The position numbers and the translations under genes were made by a program. Source: Streptomyces oceani (GTDB lineage Bacteria; Actinomycetota; Actinomycetes; Streptomycetales; Streptomycetaceae). From it: a stretch of 64,000 nt of DNA. The stretch is from assembly GCF_001751245.1 (NCBI RefSeq), contig NZ_LJGU01000127.1:432564-496563 (forward strand). Reading direction: 5' to 3'. The notes under the pieces are model-generated. The model worked only from the letters and a program-made list of their open reading frames with translations. It did not search any database and was not told where the DNA came from. Every line of letters starts with the position of its first letter. The stretch's first letter is position 1. Shown here piece after piece: positions 34,601 to 44,200 of the stretch.

Positions 34601-36793
34601 GACCTCGTCCCGGACGCGCTCGACGTGGCTGGAGTGGGACGCGTAGTCGACCCGGATCACTCTGGCGCGGATGCCCCGTGCCTCGTGCTCGGCCACGACC
34701 TCGCGAACGGCGTCCACCTCACCCGAGATCACGACCGCCTCCGGACCGTTCACCGCCGCGAGCGCGACACGGTCCGTGTCGACATCCGCCGCCGGCACCG
34801 CCAGCGACGCCATGGCCCCCTCGCCCGACAGACCCGCGCGAACAGCCCGGCTTCGTCCGACCACCAGGCGCAGACCATCAGTCAGCGAGATGATGCCCGC
34901 GGCGCAGGCCGCCGCGATCTCTCCCTGCGAGTGCCCCACGACAGCCTGGGGCTCAAGGCCGGCCGAACGCCACACCTCCGCGAGCGACACCATCACGGCG
35001 AACAAGCTCGGTTGGACGACGTCGACGCGTGCCAGCGCCTCCTCATCGCCCAGTACCTCCCGCAGGGACCAGTCGACGAGACCGCGCAACACCTCTTCGC
35101 ACTCGGCCATCCGGGCGGCGAAGACCGCTGAGGAATCCCATAGTTCGAGCGCCATGCCGACCCACTGAGAGCCCTGCCCGGGGAACACCCACACCACTCC
35201 GGGACCAGCGGTGTCTGCGCCTTCGACGACATTGGCGGCGGGTAGACCGGCGGCCAGGGCATCGAGTCCCTCGGCCAGTTCGGCGTGATGGGCGGCCAGC
35301 ACCACACCGCGATGCTTCAAACTGCTCCGTGTCGTCACGGTGGAGAAACCAACATCGTTAACCGCCAGGTCCTCGCCCGCGCCCAGCCAGTCGCGCAGAC
35401 GTGCCGCCTGCGCGCGCAACGCGCCAGCGGACTTTCCGGATACCAGCACCGGTACGGGACATCGTGCGTCGGGTACCACGTCGCTCGACCGCTCGCGGGG
35501 CGGGGCCCCGACCACCAGGTGGCAGTTCGCGCCGCCAACGCCAAAGGAGCTGACGCCGGCGATGCCGGGTCCGTCGTCCGGCCATGGGCCCGCGGCGGCG
35601 TTCACGTCGAGGTTCCACTGCTCAAGGGGGATCGACGGGTTCGGTTCGGCGAAGTTGAGGCTCGCTGGAAGCAGCCCCTTCTTGATCGACAAGGCGACCT
35701 TCATCAGGCCCGCCACTCCGGCGGCGGCGTCGAGGTGCCCGATGTTCGTCTTCACGGACCCCACGAGCAGGGGTCGTTGGCCTTCCCTGGCCGAACCCAG
35801 CACCTCACCCAGGGCGGTCGCCTCCACGGGGTCGCCGACGGGCGTACCCGTGCCGTGCAGTTCGACATACTGCACCCACCGGGGATCGACCTCGGCCCGT
35901 TCGTACGCGTCCCGTAGCAGAGCCAGTTGGGCACCACGGTCCGGAACCGTCAGCTCCTGGCTGTCGCCGTCGTGATTGACGGAACCGCCCAGCAGCACGC
36001 AGTAGACCGGGTTACCGTCCGCGACGGCGTCCCCCAGTCGCTTGAGCACTACGACTCCGCCGCCCTCACCCCGCACGAAGCCGTTCGCCCGGGCGTCGAA
36101 GGTGTGGCTGCGGCCATCCGGGGACAGTGCGCCTGCACGTGCGAGCGCCAACGTGCTGCCGGGCACCAGGTTCAGGTGCACTCCTCCGGCCAGAGCCAGC
36201 CGCGTCGCACCCGAGCGTACGTTCTCAGCTGCCAGGTGGATCGCGACCAGAGAGGAGGACTGCACGGTGTCCACGGACAGACTCGGGCCGTTGAGTCCGA
36301 ACCGGTGCGAGACACGGTTCGCGATCAGCCCCCGGCTTAGACCGGCCAGGGAGTGATGCGACACCGCGTCTGCCCCGTACTGCTGAACCAACGACGCGTA
36401 GTCGTCGCCGGAGGCGCCGAGAAAGACCGCCGTGTCGGTACCACGCAGCTCCTCGGGTGGTACACCAGCGTCCTCCAAGGCCTCCCAGCTCAACTCCAGC
36501 GCCATCCGCTGCCGCGGGTCCATCGCCGCGGCCTCGCGCGGGGAGATCCCGAAGAACTCCGCGTCGAAGTCGGCGACGCGTTCGACGAATCCACCCCTGC
36601 GGTACCGCGCCAGGTCTGGAATGTCGTACCACCGGTCCTCGGGCGCCTCCGTCAGTGCATCCTCACCGGAAGCCAGCATTCTCCAGAACGCCTGGAGAGT
36701 CTCGGCACCAGGGACACGGCATGACATTCCCACCACCGCGACGGCCTCTTCCGGCCAGCCGTCCGCCGGGCCTTCGACGTCGTTCATCTGCAT
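28688..36793 (-). CDS. PKS-L: type I polyketide synthase, loading module + one extension module
   Basis: This 2701-residue modular PKS has the order KSQ (about 17-430)-AT (535-855)-ACP (900-975)-KS (993-1400)-AT (1510-1850)-DH (1880-2165)-KR (2305-2500)-ACP (2585-2650). The first KS has DTVQSSS, with Gln (codon 36260-36262) in place of the active Cys, the mark of a decarboxylating loading module. Its AT has GHSQG and YASH (34634-34645), predicting methylmalonyl and hence a propionyl starter. The second KS has DTACSSS; its AT has GHSIG and HAFH (31676-31687), predicting malonyl. DH has [10 protein letters not shown] and DAALH; KR has TGATGALG and NYAAANA, so an enoyl product is expected. A short docking tail ([12 protein letters not shown]) ends the protein. 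The start at 36793 is behind GGGAGGGG. Confidence 0.95.
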   Translation of the reverse strand: MQMNDVEGPADGWPEEAVAVVGMSCRVPGAETLQAFWRMLASGEDALTEAPEDRWYDIPDLARYRRGGFVERVADFDAEFFGISPREAAAMDPRQRMALELSWEALEDAGVPPEELRGTDTAVFLGASGDDYASLVQQYGADAVSHHSLAGLSRGLIANRVSHRFGLNGPSLSVDTVQSSSLVAIHLAAENVRSGATRLALAGGVHLNLVPGSTLALARAGALSPDGRSHTFDARANGFVRGEGGGVVVLKRLGDAVADGNPVYCVLLGGSVNHDGDSQELTVPDRGAQLALLRDAYERAEVDPRWVQYVELHGTGTPVGDPVEATALGEVLGSAREGQRPLLVGSVKTNIGHLDAAAGVAGLMKVALSIKKGLLPASLNFAEPNPSIPLEQWNLDVNAAAGPWPDDGPGIAGVSSFGVGGANCHLVVGAPPRERSSDVVPDARCPVPVLVSGKSAGALRAQAARLRDWLGAGEDLAVNDVGFSTVTTRSSLKHRGVVLAAHHAELAEGLDALAAGLPAANVVEGADTAGPGVVWVFPGQGSQWVGMALELWDSSAVFAARMAECEEVLRGLVDWSLREVLGDEEALARVDVVQPSLFAVMVSLAEVWRSAGLEPQAVVGHSQGEIAAACAAGIISLTDGLRLVVGRSRAVRAGLSGEGAMASLAVPAADVDTDRVALAAVNGPEAVVISGEVDAVREVVAEHEARGIRARVIRVDYASHSSHVERVRDEVLAVASEVATTDSGVAFYSTVSGTRMEPADIDAEYWYRNLREPVRYADAIAVLTELGHTVFLEISPHPVLTAPISDIAQGVLVQGTLRRGEDQVRRLLLSMAELFTQGVPIDWRPMFENATRVPLPTYAFQRKRYWVDGAIADPPAFPATTGSPVEEQRADTLTDRELSTVVSAHAAVVLGLAGPHEVDEASTFKDLGVDSVTAVELSTRLNTALGVRVPTSLVYDHPTPAAVVRHLSGLLSGAGPDDRAWTPPSATNSDEPIAIVGMGCRYPGGVTSPEDLWRLVADSTDAITPFPDDRGWSTADADYPTVGGFLSEAGGFDAGFFHISPREALAMDPQQRLVLEVVWEAFERAGLDPASMRGHRTGVFLGAMSQDYLPRMAEVPHDLAGHALTGSASSVISGRVAYTLGLEGPALTVDTACSSSLVALHLAAQSLRSGDSDLALAGGVTVMSTPGIFVEFSRQGGIATDGRCKAFSSDADGTGWSEGVGVIVLERLSAARRNGHNVLAVLRGSAVNQDGASNGLTAPNGPAQERVIRQSLANAGLSTRDVDAVEAHGTGTQLGDPIEAQALLATYGRDRTDPLLLGSIKSNIGHTQAAAGVAGVIKMVAAMRTGVLPRTLHVDEATPHVDWSAGALELLTEQREWPEQDRPRRAAVSSFGISGTNAHVVLEHVARETPEEPAAENGGPIVPWLVSARTDSALAAQARRLRAVVCQEPEPGVADVAATLATGRAAFDQRAVVLGAERTELASGLDALVAGGRAHGLVTGTASRTPDVGFLFTGQGSQRLGMSRELALRFDTFAAAWNEVCAEFEPLLAHPIEAVVAAEEGSELAAVLDETAFTQPALFAFEVAAFRLLESLGVRPSVLVGHSIGELAAAHVAGVFTLSDAARLVAARGRLMQELPPGGAMVAIQADEEDVHAALEECADSVSVAAVNGPYSTVISGDSDEVAEVEAMFAGAGHKTQWLRVSHAFHSPLMQPMLAEFEKVANSVEYAAPALPVVSNIRGTVAAPGEIDCPEYWVQHVLAGVRFADGVRTAVSAGAEVLVEVGPDGVLAAMAQETLAEIAADTVVVPVARKGRSEERSFVEALARLHVTGVQVDWAAYLTAVGADGGLVDLPTYPFERQRYWAAAEAPRGADASAGGLTVVEHPFLASMAELAVDDRIVFTGGVSPVVEPWLSDHRVLGHAVIPGTAYVEMAWQAAGAAELGRIDELTLHESLPTGAGAPDVRLQVTVGTPDDSGRRSLDIHSRGAGERSWTRHASGVLGVEPCVPEAAEPRTDAEPAMPEDFYPNLVKRGYEYGRAFQGLQRLWREGDTVHGDVRLADDVPHAGPSSGFALHPVLFDAALHPLLELFGQADDPGRVLLPYSWSGVTFHGGPAGTDVRVSATRIGINEASLSITATDGTPVLSVTSLAFLPASAGQLTRQSTEDSLFLLDWKVAEESEGAGSGDFAVTHVAASGGEDAAEVARATVHEVLGQVRTWLEDDTRRVLVTRGAVAISADEQPDLALASVWGLLRSVQAEHPGRFLLVDTDDASPAALERLDVSEPQVAIRDGRMYVPRLAPAEPAPVTPAWAEGTVLVTGATGALGSLTARHLVVEHGARRLLMLSRRGVSAPGARELSVELAAFGAEVIHEACDVSDRTALAAQLERIQLEAPLSAVVHLAGVVADASVENLTPEMVDRVFQPKVDAAWHLHELTKGLNLSQFVLYSSVAGTFGTPGQANYAAANAFLDGLAAHRRATGLTAVSLAWGPWELGMAGALGEAELRRFRRSGLAPVSEAEGTTLFDAALNLGRPLAVPAVMDRAALLEQDTVPLLFRDLAVPRAVPTTPREQCDDVPPIVRRLAERVPEERVEEMLALLMTTTAVVLGYPSIEDIDSAMTFQEIGFDSLSGVEFRNQVKQDTGVDLPATIIFNYPTPDALAHHLVERAFGADEPAAEQPDSTMTDGLDEEIDGLDVDALIQRTLSQ

Positions 36794-36895
36794 CAGTTCC
36801 CAACCCCTCCCTGCCGACGCCGAACATGCGCGCCCGGCACACATCTCTGGCCCACTGGGCCACGGGCCGGCTCCGTTTACGGCCAGCCATCTCGA

Positions 36896-37783
36896 TCAAA
36901 CTTGCTGTGTCGCCCGACCGGCGGCTTTACGACGGCGATGGTGATGGCGACGGCGGCGTACCTTCCGGACGACGCGGTCGACGTACCAATGAAGCGCGCT
37001 GGGGATCAGGCCGAAGGTGGCGACGGCCACGCGGTTCGCCGTTCCGAGCACCATCCGCGTCTTGCGGCGTTCGATACTCCGTACGACCGCGGTCGCGACG
37101 CGCTCGGGCGGCAGCACCGCCATGGCACTCGCGAACTCCTTGTATTCATCAGGCAGTAGCGGCTGTTCGTAGGCGAAGTGCGGTGTGTCCACGTCTGGTG
37201 GGCAGATGTACCCCACATGCACGCCGTACGGAGTCAACTCGTCCCGCAGCGATTCGAACAGCCCACGAATCGCGAACTTCGCTGGGCTGACTGCGGTGTA
37301 GCCGAATGTCCCGTACATTCCGATGATCGACGAAATTCCGATGACCCGACCGTTCCCCCGTTCGATCATCGACGGCACCACGGACCGGATCGGCCACAGT
37401 GTGCCGAAGTAGTTCGTGTCCATGACCTCGCGGAATGGCTCGTCCGCCAGTTCCCGGAAATATCCTGGATGGGTTATCCCCGCCGCGGTCACCAGGACGT
37501 CACACACACCCTGTCTGCTGACGAGTTCCGCGACCGCCCCATCCACCGCGATCCGGTCGGACACGTCTACCGCGGCCGTCACCACGGTGGCACCGTGTGA
37601 CTCGAGCTCAGCCGCCGCTCTGTCCAACCCGGACTTCGTGCGCGCGATCAGCGACACCCGTGCGCCACGTCGAGCGAGTTGCCGCGCGGTGGCCAGACCA
37701 ATGCCACTCGAACCCCCGGTGATGATCGCGTGCGTGTCCGGGCCGACATACCTGGCCGACCGCTTTCTACGGTGCAGGTTCAT
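36896..37783 (-). CDS. KDSR-like short-chain dehydrogenase lacking the catalytic Tyr
   Basis: This 295-residue SDR is related to the one at 23210: TGGSSGIG cofactor loop, TAAG motif, YFGTLWPIRSV and the KDSR-type substrate loop CPPDVDTPHFAYEQ. However, the active-site segment reads GYTAVSPAKFA, so the YxxxK tyrosine is Val165 (codon 37289-37291) while Lys169 remains. The C-terminus is a basic tail (KVRRRRHHHRRRK), after a hydrophobic stretch (VAVATFGLIPSALHWYVDRV) that could be membrane-associated, as in eukaryotic KDSR. GGGGGAGAG precedes the ATG. It follows the alpha-oxoamine synthase gene by 38 bases. It may be inactive as a classical reductase, use another residue, or have a binding role. 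Confidence 0.85.
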   Translation of the reverse strand: MNLHRRKRSARYVGPDTHAIITGGSSGIGLATARQLARRGARVSLIARTKSGLDRAAAELESHGATVVTAAVDVSDRIAVDGAVAELVSRQGVCDVLVTAAGITHPGYFRELADEPFREVMDTNYFGTLWPIRSVVPSMIERGNGRVIGISSIIGMYGTFGYTAVSPAKFAIRGLFESLRDELTPYGVHVGYICPPDVDTPHFAYEQPLLPDEYKEFASAMAVLPPERVATAVVRSIERRKTRMVLGTANRVAVATFGLIPSALHWYVDRVVRKVRRRRHHHRRRKAAGRATQQV

Positions 37784-37821
37784 CGGTTTCAGACTCTCCC
37801 CCGGAAACCCGTACTACCCCG

Positions 37822-39036
37822 TCAGAGCATCTTCTGGTCGCGGAAGTTCTTCGATACCTCGATGAAATGCTCGATCTGTTCCTCGGTATGCCCTGCGTTG
37901 AGAATGATGCGGAGTACCGCACCGCCGCGCCGCGCCGCGGGATAGAGGTACGGCGGCACACGTATTCCCTGCTCCAGGTACGCGTTGTACAGCTCGACGC
38001 ACTTGGCCTCGTCACCCACGACGACCGAGGTGAAGCATGTCGCGGTGTCGGTGATCGGCAGCTCAACGTCGAGCAGGCGGCTTCGGAAGTCCGCTACCTT
38101 GGCCAGGTAGTCGTCGACGATCTGCGGCTCCTCGTACGCCAGCAGCCGGGTGATATACGCGGTTCCGGCCGCGGCCGGCGCCAACACACCCGCGGTGAAC
38201 GAACTGGCTCCGGAGATGAGTTCGAAGGAGTCGATCGCGTCCTTCGGACCTGCGATGAGGCCGCCCTCAAGGCCGACTGCCTTCTTCATCGACACCATGA
38301 TGAAGGTCGCCCGGAGCATGCCCTCGTACTCGACATGGAAATTCCGGTTCGGCGGTCCGTAGACCAGGAAACCGTTCGCATCATCGACGTAGGACAGTGC
38401 GCCGTACCGTTCGCACAGGTCGACCAGTTCGTGCATCGGGGCGACCGTGCCATCAATCGAGTACACCGATTCGAACACGACGACGACGCGCTTGCCACGC
38501 AGCTTCCTGAGAACCTCCTCGAGGCTCTCCACTGAGTTGTGCTGGAACGAGAACAAGCGCTCGCCGAACTTCAGACCTTCGGCCGCCTTCCACAGCGACC
38601 AATGCGCATCCCGGTCGTACACGAAGACGACATCGCGATTCACCATCGCGAGCCCCTGCATGAACTGCTGCGTACCCGCCATCGCGTTGATGAAGCCGAT
38701 GTTGGCCACCGTTCCGGTCGCGAAACTGATCGCCGCTTCCTTGTTCAGGTAGCGCGCGACCGTCTGTTCCATATCGACGTGGGCCGGTGTGATGCCCTGG
38801 ATGACACGCGTGCCACCGCTTCCGAGCCCGTACTGCCGAGTCGCGTCGACAAGACAGTCCATGACGTCGGCGCGGCGCTGGAGGTTCAGGAAGTTCACCG
38901 AAGCGAAATTCGTGATCAATTCGTCCGTGCCATGCACAGCCCCCGGGATCACCCCAGAGAGTGGCACGTCATTGACGCCCATCGCCCTGATTCCTTCAGC
39001 GAACTTGTCGAAGTTCCAACCTGGCATCGCTGTCAT
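37822..39036 (-). CDS. alpha-oxoamine synthase (serine palmitoyltransferase/KBL family)
   Basis: This 404-residue PLP enzyme belongs to the family that condenses an acyl thioester with an amino acid under decarboxylation to give an alpha-amino ketone. Signatures are GLGSGGTRVIQG (71-82), NKEAAISFATGTVANIG, DAHWS (143-147), FESVYSIDGTVAP (188-200), the PLP-Asp segment VDDANG (Asp218) and the Schiff-base region SMKKAVGLEGG with Lys252. In KBL the position of Asn221 is His (DDSH). Length fits single-domain members (about 400). With no thioesterase on the last PKS module, it is the best candidate for chain release. Alternative: it makes a small amino-ketone precursor like 5-aminolevulinate, but no partner genes for that are present here. 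The start could also be the ATG at 39027. Confidence 0.88.
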   Translation of the reverse strand: MTAMPGWNFDKFAEGIRAMGVNDVPLSGVIPGAVHGTDELITNFASVNFLNLQRRADVMDCLVDATRQYGLGSGGTRVIQGITPAHVDMEQTVARYLNKEAAISFATGTVANIGFINAMAGTQQFMQGLAMVNRDVVFVYDRDAHWSLWKAAEGLKFGERLFSFQHNSVESLEEVLRKLRGKRVVVVFESVYSIDGTVAPMHELVDLCERYGALSYVDDANGFLVYGPPNRNFHVEYEGMLRATFIMVSMKKAVGLEGGLIAGPKDAIDSFELISGASSFTAGVLAPAAAGTAYITRLLAYEEPQIVDDYLAKVADFRSRLLDVELPITDTATCFTSVVVGDEAKCVELYNAYLEQGIRVPPYLYPAARRGGAVLRIILNAGHTEEQIEHFIEVSKNFRDQKML

Positions 39037-39102
39037 TGCGGACGACCTCGTTCCTCATGCGGGAAGTTCATGTGTACTCAAAGGGATGCGCACCGGCCAC
39101 CG

Positions 39103-39681
39103 TCAGGTGTATTGTGGCCAGCTCTTTCCGATCGACCGGATCAACTGCGGATACACGATGGAGGATCGAAGTGGCTTGATCGCAGCCATGTAGAATTTCC
39201 CGAGCTTTCCGTTAGGTTTCACCAGCACCGCCATCTGGCCGTGGTATTTTCCGTCTCCGTCGGAAACCCAGCCGATGTGCATCAACCCGTGCACGGTATT
39301 GTTTGCGATCTCGGATACCCACTCGGTGTCCGTCAGATAGACCGAGTGGAACGGCACTGAGGCGAAGTCTGGCCCGCGTGGCCCGTCACGCAGATCTTCT
39401 GGCAATCGGTCGCGCAAGGTAACGACGCGCTTCTTCAGGCCCTTGTCATCCTGGTCCCACCCGAGCAGCTTCCCAAGCCGCCAACGGATCGCGAACAGCG
39501 TCTTCGTGGCGAAGTTCGAGATCTCATTCGTGTCGGGAGCGGTGAACCCTCGGGCGAACCGCTCGAGATCGTCGGGGCCCCCGGGCGTCGGCAAGGACCA
39601 GACGTCCTCCAGCTCGAAGTCCTTGACAAAATCGTGAACTCGCCAGGGACGCTCGACGAACTCGGAGTTTGGGATTCTCAT
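39103..39681 (-). CDS. DUF2867-type protein
   Basis: This 192-residue protein starts MRIPNSEFVERPWRVHDFVKDFELEDVWSLPTPGG, with GAGGAG ten bases before the ATG at 39681. The pattern 'W.LP.PGG.DD', 'W.LG..LGWD', 'F..VY.T..E...E..N.T.H....IGWV' and a closing 'Y...I.P.R..IVYP.L...IG..W' fits DUF2867, whose members resemble START/SRPBCC-type or polyketide-cyclase-like folds. No catalytic motif is obvious. It sits between the P450 and the alpha-oxoamine synthase in the same operon, so it is likely a tailoring or lipid/intermediate-binding protein of this pathway. Confidence 0.75.
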   Translation of the reverse strand: MRIPNSEFVERPWRVHDFVKDFELEDVWSLPTPGGPDDLERFARGFTAPDTNEISNFATKTLFAIRWRLGKLLGWDQDDKGLKKRVVTLRDRLPEDLRDGPRGPDFASVPFHSVYLTDTEWVSEIANNTVHGLMHIGWVSDGDGKYHGQMAVLVKPNGKLGKFYMAAIKPLRSSIVYPQLIRSIGKSWPQYT

Positions 39682-39761
39682 TTTTCGGCGACTCCTCACC
39701 GCGGTGGAACTGCTCCTACGGATGGCAACTATACGGGCACCATAAGAGTTTCCGGTACTAG

Positions 39762-41171
39762 TTACCGCGCCCGGGCGCCGACTGTACGCCCCTGCTGTGC
39801 ACGTGACTTGAGAGTAAGTCGGGCACCATGCTTCGGCGTCATGGTGACAGTTCTACTCGTCGCAGGATCCGGTTTAGCGTCAGGCCGACTCAGTTCGCAG
39901 GTCAAGAGCACTTCACGGAGCACCGCCTTGGATTCCAGAATGGCGATCCGGTCTCCGAGACAACGAGTATGCCCGCCACCGAAGGGTATCCAGGTGTAGG
40001 CGCCGGGTTTTACACCGAGGAAGCGCTCGGGGCGGAACACGTCGGGATCGGGATACACATCCGGATCGGTATGCAGCAGGTAACCACTGGCCCACAACTG
40101 GTCCCCCGGATCGTAGCGGACCCCACCGATCTCGATCGGCTTCATCACCTCACGCGGGATGATCTGCGGATTCGGCGGGCACAGCCTGAGCACCTCATGC
40201 ACGGTGGCGGTGAGAAAGGCGTCGTCAGCTCCCTCATCGATCTCGTCCAGGAGGCGCTCGAGGATGGCCGGGGCGCGTGTGAGGTGTTCCAGCGCCCAGC
40301 AGATTCCACCCGCTGTGGTCTCCGTACCGGCGACGAACATCGTCATGATCTCGTCCCGCAACTCGACACCGCTGAGGGGTGATCCGTCCTCACGAGTGAT
40401 GCCGAGCATCACCGCGAGCATGTCGTCGCCCTGCTCTCCCGACTCCATACGCTCGGCGACCGCCCGCGCGATCAGCGCGTCCGCGCGCGCACGATCTTTG
40501 AAGAACCGGTCGAGCCCGAGCGGTCGAATCGCCCTGAGCATGCGCACGCCGAACGGCGACATGTTGTGGGTCTCGATCATGGTCGTCACACGCTCATTGA
40601 GCTTCAGCATGTCCCATATGGCGTCGAACAACTCGTCCCAACACGACGGTACGAACTTGCCGAAGACGACCTCGCGGATCACCTCGATCGTGAAGCGATG
40701 AACGTAAGGGCGCAGCTGCACGACCCTGTCGCGGGGCCAGGACGCCACCGCTTCCCTTGCCATCTCTCCGATCTGTTCCTCGGTCCTGCGGAGGGCGCTG
40801 CCCTTGACCGAAGGCATCAGTTGCTTGCGGCGGGTCAGGTGTTCCTTCTCATCCAGCCAGGCCAGACCGGTCTGACCGAAGAACTTCTCGAGAGCCGCGC
40901 TGCCCCTTCCAGTATGCAGAGAAGACCGAGGCGCCAGGAACATCTCCTTAATGTCGTCAGGGTCCGACAGCACATAGAGATTCGCCTGGGGAAAGATCTT
41001 CAGCGCGAACCGCTTGCCGTACGCGTCCCGGCACTGGCGCATGTACTTCGTCGGCCATACGAACAGCTGCATGCCCTGGACGGTGCCGGGCGTACGCGGG
41101 CCCCGGATACGGGAAGCCGGCGTGCTCGAACGCGCTGGTTCGGGCTCGCTCCTGTCGTCGAGGATGTCCAT
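39762..41171 (-). CDS. cytochrome P450
   Basis: This 469-residue heme monooxygenase probably hydroxylates or otherwise oxidises the polyketide. The I-helix oxygen-activation motif AGTETT is near residue 278; the K-helix ExxR lies in VHEVLRLCPP (about 325); the PERF segment is FRPERFLG; and the heme loop is PFGGGHTRCLGD with the Cys ligand near residue 400. It is longer than most soluble streptomycete P450s (about 400), with an N-terminal GPRTPG-type lead resembling class CYP110/CYP135-like enzymes that act on fatty-acyl chains. There is no membrane anchor. A strong AAGGAG precedes the ATG; PKS-C lies 96 bases upstream. Confidence 0.95.
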   Translation of the reverse strand: MDILDDRSEPEPARSSTPASRIRGPRTPGTVQGMQLFVWPTKYMRQCRDAYGKRFALKIFPQANLYVLSDPDDIKEMFLAPRSSLHTGRGSAALEKFFGQTGLAWLDEKEHLTRRKQLMPSVKGSALRRTEEQIGEMAREAVASWPRDRVVQLRPYVHRFTIEVIREVVFGKFVPSCWDELFDAIWDMLKLNERVTTMIETHNMSPFGVRMLRAIRPLGLDRFFKDRARADALIARAVAERMESGEQGDDMLAVMLGITREDGSPLSGVELRDEIMTMFVAGTETTAGGICWALEHLTRAPAILERLLDEIDEGADDAFLTATVHEVLRLCPPNPQIIPREVMKPIEIGGVRYDPGDQLWASGYLLHTDPDVYPDPDVFRPERFLGVKPGAYTWIPFGGGHTRCLGDRIAILESKAVLREVLLTCELSRPDAKPDPATSRTVTMTPKHGARLTLKSRAQQGRTVGARAR

Positions 41172-41267
41172 GATGACTCACTCCTTGCGGGTCGATGTCG
41201 TATCCCGGCGTTCCCAGCCGGCACGCGGTGCGGCCGGCTCCGGGCGTGCTCGGAGCTTGCGGTCCGG

Positions 41268-44200
41268 TCAGTTGGTTGTCGGCGGTACCTTTGCCAGCTC
41301 GCGGATGGTGTCCAGCGCTCCGCTCACGCGTAGGTCTTCGATCGGGACGCTGGCCAGCAGGGCACGTATCTCCTGCTCTTCGTTCTCGCCGTCGACGTCA
41401 TGCGGCGACGGGCTGTCAGTGCTCTCCGGTGTCGCCACCATCGTGAGCAGGTGCGAGGAAATGGCGTACGGCGTTGGATGGTCGAAGACGAGAGTTCCCT
41501 CGAGCTGCAGCGCGGTCAGGCGATTGAGCCGATTACTGAGTTCCACCGCGCTCAGGGAGTCGAACCCCAACTCCTGGAGCTCCCTCTCTGGTTCGATCGA
41601 CTCCGGCGAGCCGTACCCGAGAACGCCGGCAACCTGTTCGCGTACGAGCCGGAGCACCACGTCGAACCAACCGTCCTCGGCGACGCCGGCAAGCCGTTGG
41701 GCCAGCGACCGCGCTGCCTGGGTGGGGCTGGTCGAGCCGGCCAGCCCCCGCAACAGCGGAGGCAGCATGCCCGCACTGGCCTGCCGGCGCAGTGCCTGCG
41801 TATCCAGCCGAACCGGAGCGATCAAAGCCCGGTTCAGTCCAAGAGCGTGGTCGAAGAGGTCCAGGGCGTCGTCGGCCGGCATCGCGGCCACACCCATCCG
41901 CTCCAGCCGCGCGACCTCCTCCACACCCAACTCACCAGTCATCCCGGTCGCCTCCGCCCACAAACCCCAAGCCAACGACGTCCCCGACAACCCCTCAGCC
42001 CGACGCCTCGCCACCAACGCATCCAACGCCGCGTTCGCCGCCGCGTAATTCGCCTGCCCCGGACTACCCACCAACGCCGCCACCGACGAGAACACCACAA
42101 ACGCCGACAGATCCATCCCCGCCGTCAGCTCATGCAGATACCACGCCCCATCCACCTTCGGACGCAACACCCGCTCCACCTGCTCCGCCGACAACATCTC
42201 CACCACGCCGTCATCCAACACACCCGCCGCATGCACCACCCCACCCAACGAACCCACCGACGCCACAACCTCAGCCACCTCAACCCGATCAGACACATCA
42301 CACGCCACCACCCGAACCTCCGCACCCAACTCACCCAACTCCGCCACCAACGCACCCACACCCGGCGCCTCCCCACCACGCCGACTCACCAACACCAACT
42401 CCCGCACACCCCGCACCGCCAACCTCCGCGCCACCAACGCACCCACACCACCAGTCCCACCCGTCACCAACACCGGGCGCTCGGTGTCCAGCTGTTCCGG
42501 CCACGCGCGCTCCGTGGGTTCCTTCTCAGGCACGCGAGCGAGCCGCGGGGCCCTCAGCTCGCCGTCGCGCAGCGCCAGTTGCGGTTCGTCCAGGTCGAGC
42601 ATCGCCGCCCAGGCCGGTGCGTCGTCACCGTCCACATCCACGAGCACGAAGCGACCGGGACGCTCGGACTGTGCACTGTGGACCAGCCCCCACACAGCGG
42701 CCTGGGGCATGTCCGCCGTCTCCGCGCCGATCGCCACCGCATTACGGGTCACGACCACCAGTCGCGAGTCCGCGAGAAAGTCGCTGATCAGCCACTGCCG
42801 CACCAACTCAAGCGCCGTGTGCGCGGCCGCCCGTGCCGCCTCGTTCGGCTCGCCCGCGGGGGTCTCGACCGAGGCCACGACCACCTCCGGCGCCGGTAGG
42901 CCGTCGTACGCCGTCTCCTCAAGCATGAGCAGGTCGGGATAACGCCTACCGGACATCGCGAGGTCACCGATGATCGCGACATCGACATCTCGATGCCCCG
43001 TCTTCCCGGCCTCCACCCAGTCCAGGTCGAACAGCCAACGTCGTGCGAGCCCGTTCGCACGGTTGAGCTGTGCCGCCTCGACAGGACGCAACGAAAGCTT
43101 GTCCACACCGAGCACCGGCTCGTTGGCCTCGGTGGTGACGAGGAGCTTCACCGCGTTGTCACCCTTCGCGATGATGCGGGCCCGTCCGCTCGTTATGGCG
43201 CGCTGTTCGAGACGGACACCGGACCACAGGAACGGCAGCAACACGGGCTCTTCCGGCTGCCGATCAATCAGTCCGATGTGGAGCGCGGCATCGAACAGCC
43301 CGGGGTGTATACCGAATCCGGCGCTCGTCGTGTCACCGGGGAGCGCGATCTCGGCGTACAGGTCTTGTCCGATCCGCCATACCGCCCGCGCGTCACGGAA
43401 GGTCGCACCATAGTCGTAGCCGAGGTCGGCCAGCCGTTCGTACCATCCATCGACCGGGATCTCCTCCGCACCAGCTGGGGGCCACTCCTGCGTGACCTCG
43501 GGCAGCCCGGCGGAGTCAACGGCCAACCAGCCACGGGCATGGCACGTGGCGGCCCGCTCCGTCTCCCCGTCGTCCTCGGCGCGGGTGAACATGGTGATCT
43601 CCCTGCGACCATCCGTGTCCGGCTCGCCTACGGTGACCTGCACGAAGTAGACGGTGTGCTCGTCGAGCAGCAGGGGCGACTCCATGAGCAGCTCGTCCAC
43701 CACCGGGGATCCCACGTGTGCGCCGGCGGCGAGCGCCATCTCGACGAACGCGCTACCGGGAACGACGCTGGCGCCGAGTACGACGTGATCGTTGGTCCAG
43801 GGTTGTGTCCTGACCGAGATTTGGCCCGTGAAGAGCCATTCCTGGCGGTCGCCGAGTTGGACGGCCCCGGTCAGGATCGGATTCCCCACGGGGGTCAGTC
43901 CCACGTCGGCCGGAGCTGCGGCCCCTCCGCCGGAGGACAGCCAGTACCGTTCGCTCTGGAACGCGTAAGTCGGCAGCGTGACCCGTCGTGCTCCGGTGTC
44001 GGCATAGAACCGCGACCAGTCGACGGCGATGCCGGTCAGCTGTGCCTGACCGAGGAAACCGGCGAACCTCTCGTCCTCGGCGTCACGTGCACGCAGAGTC
44101 GGCAGGACGACGGCGGCGTGATCATCGAGGGCGTCAAGGCACTGGCGTGCCATGGAGCTCAGGGCCGCGTCCGGGCCCAGTTCGACGAACCGACGAACAC

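Noticed and set aside
37822..39036. 5-aminolevulinate synthase of a C5N pathway
   Set aside because: No acyl-CoA ligase or amide synthase gene accompanies it in the window, and the context (TE-less PKS, KDSR-like SDRs) fits chain release better. It remains an alternative, not excluded.
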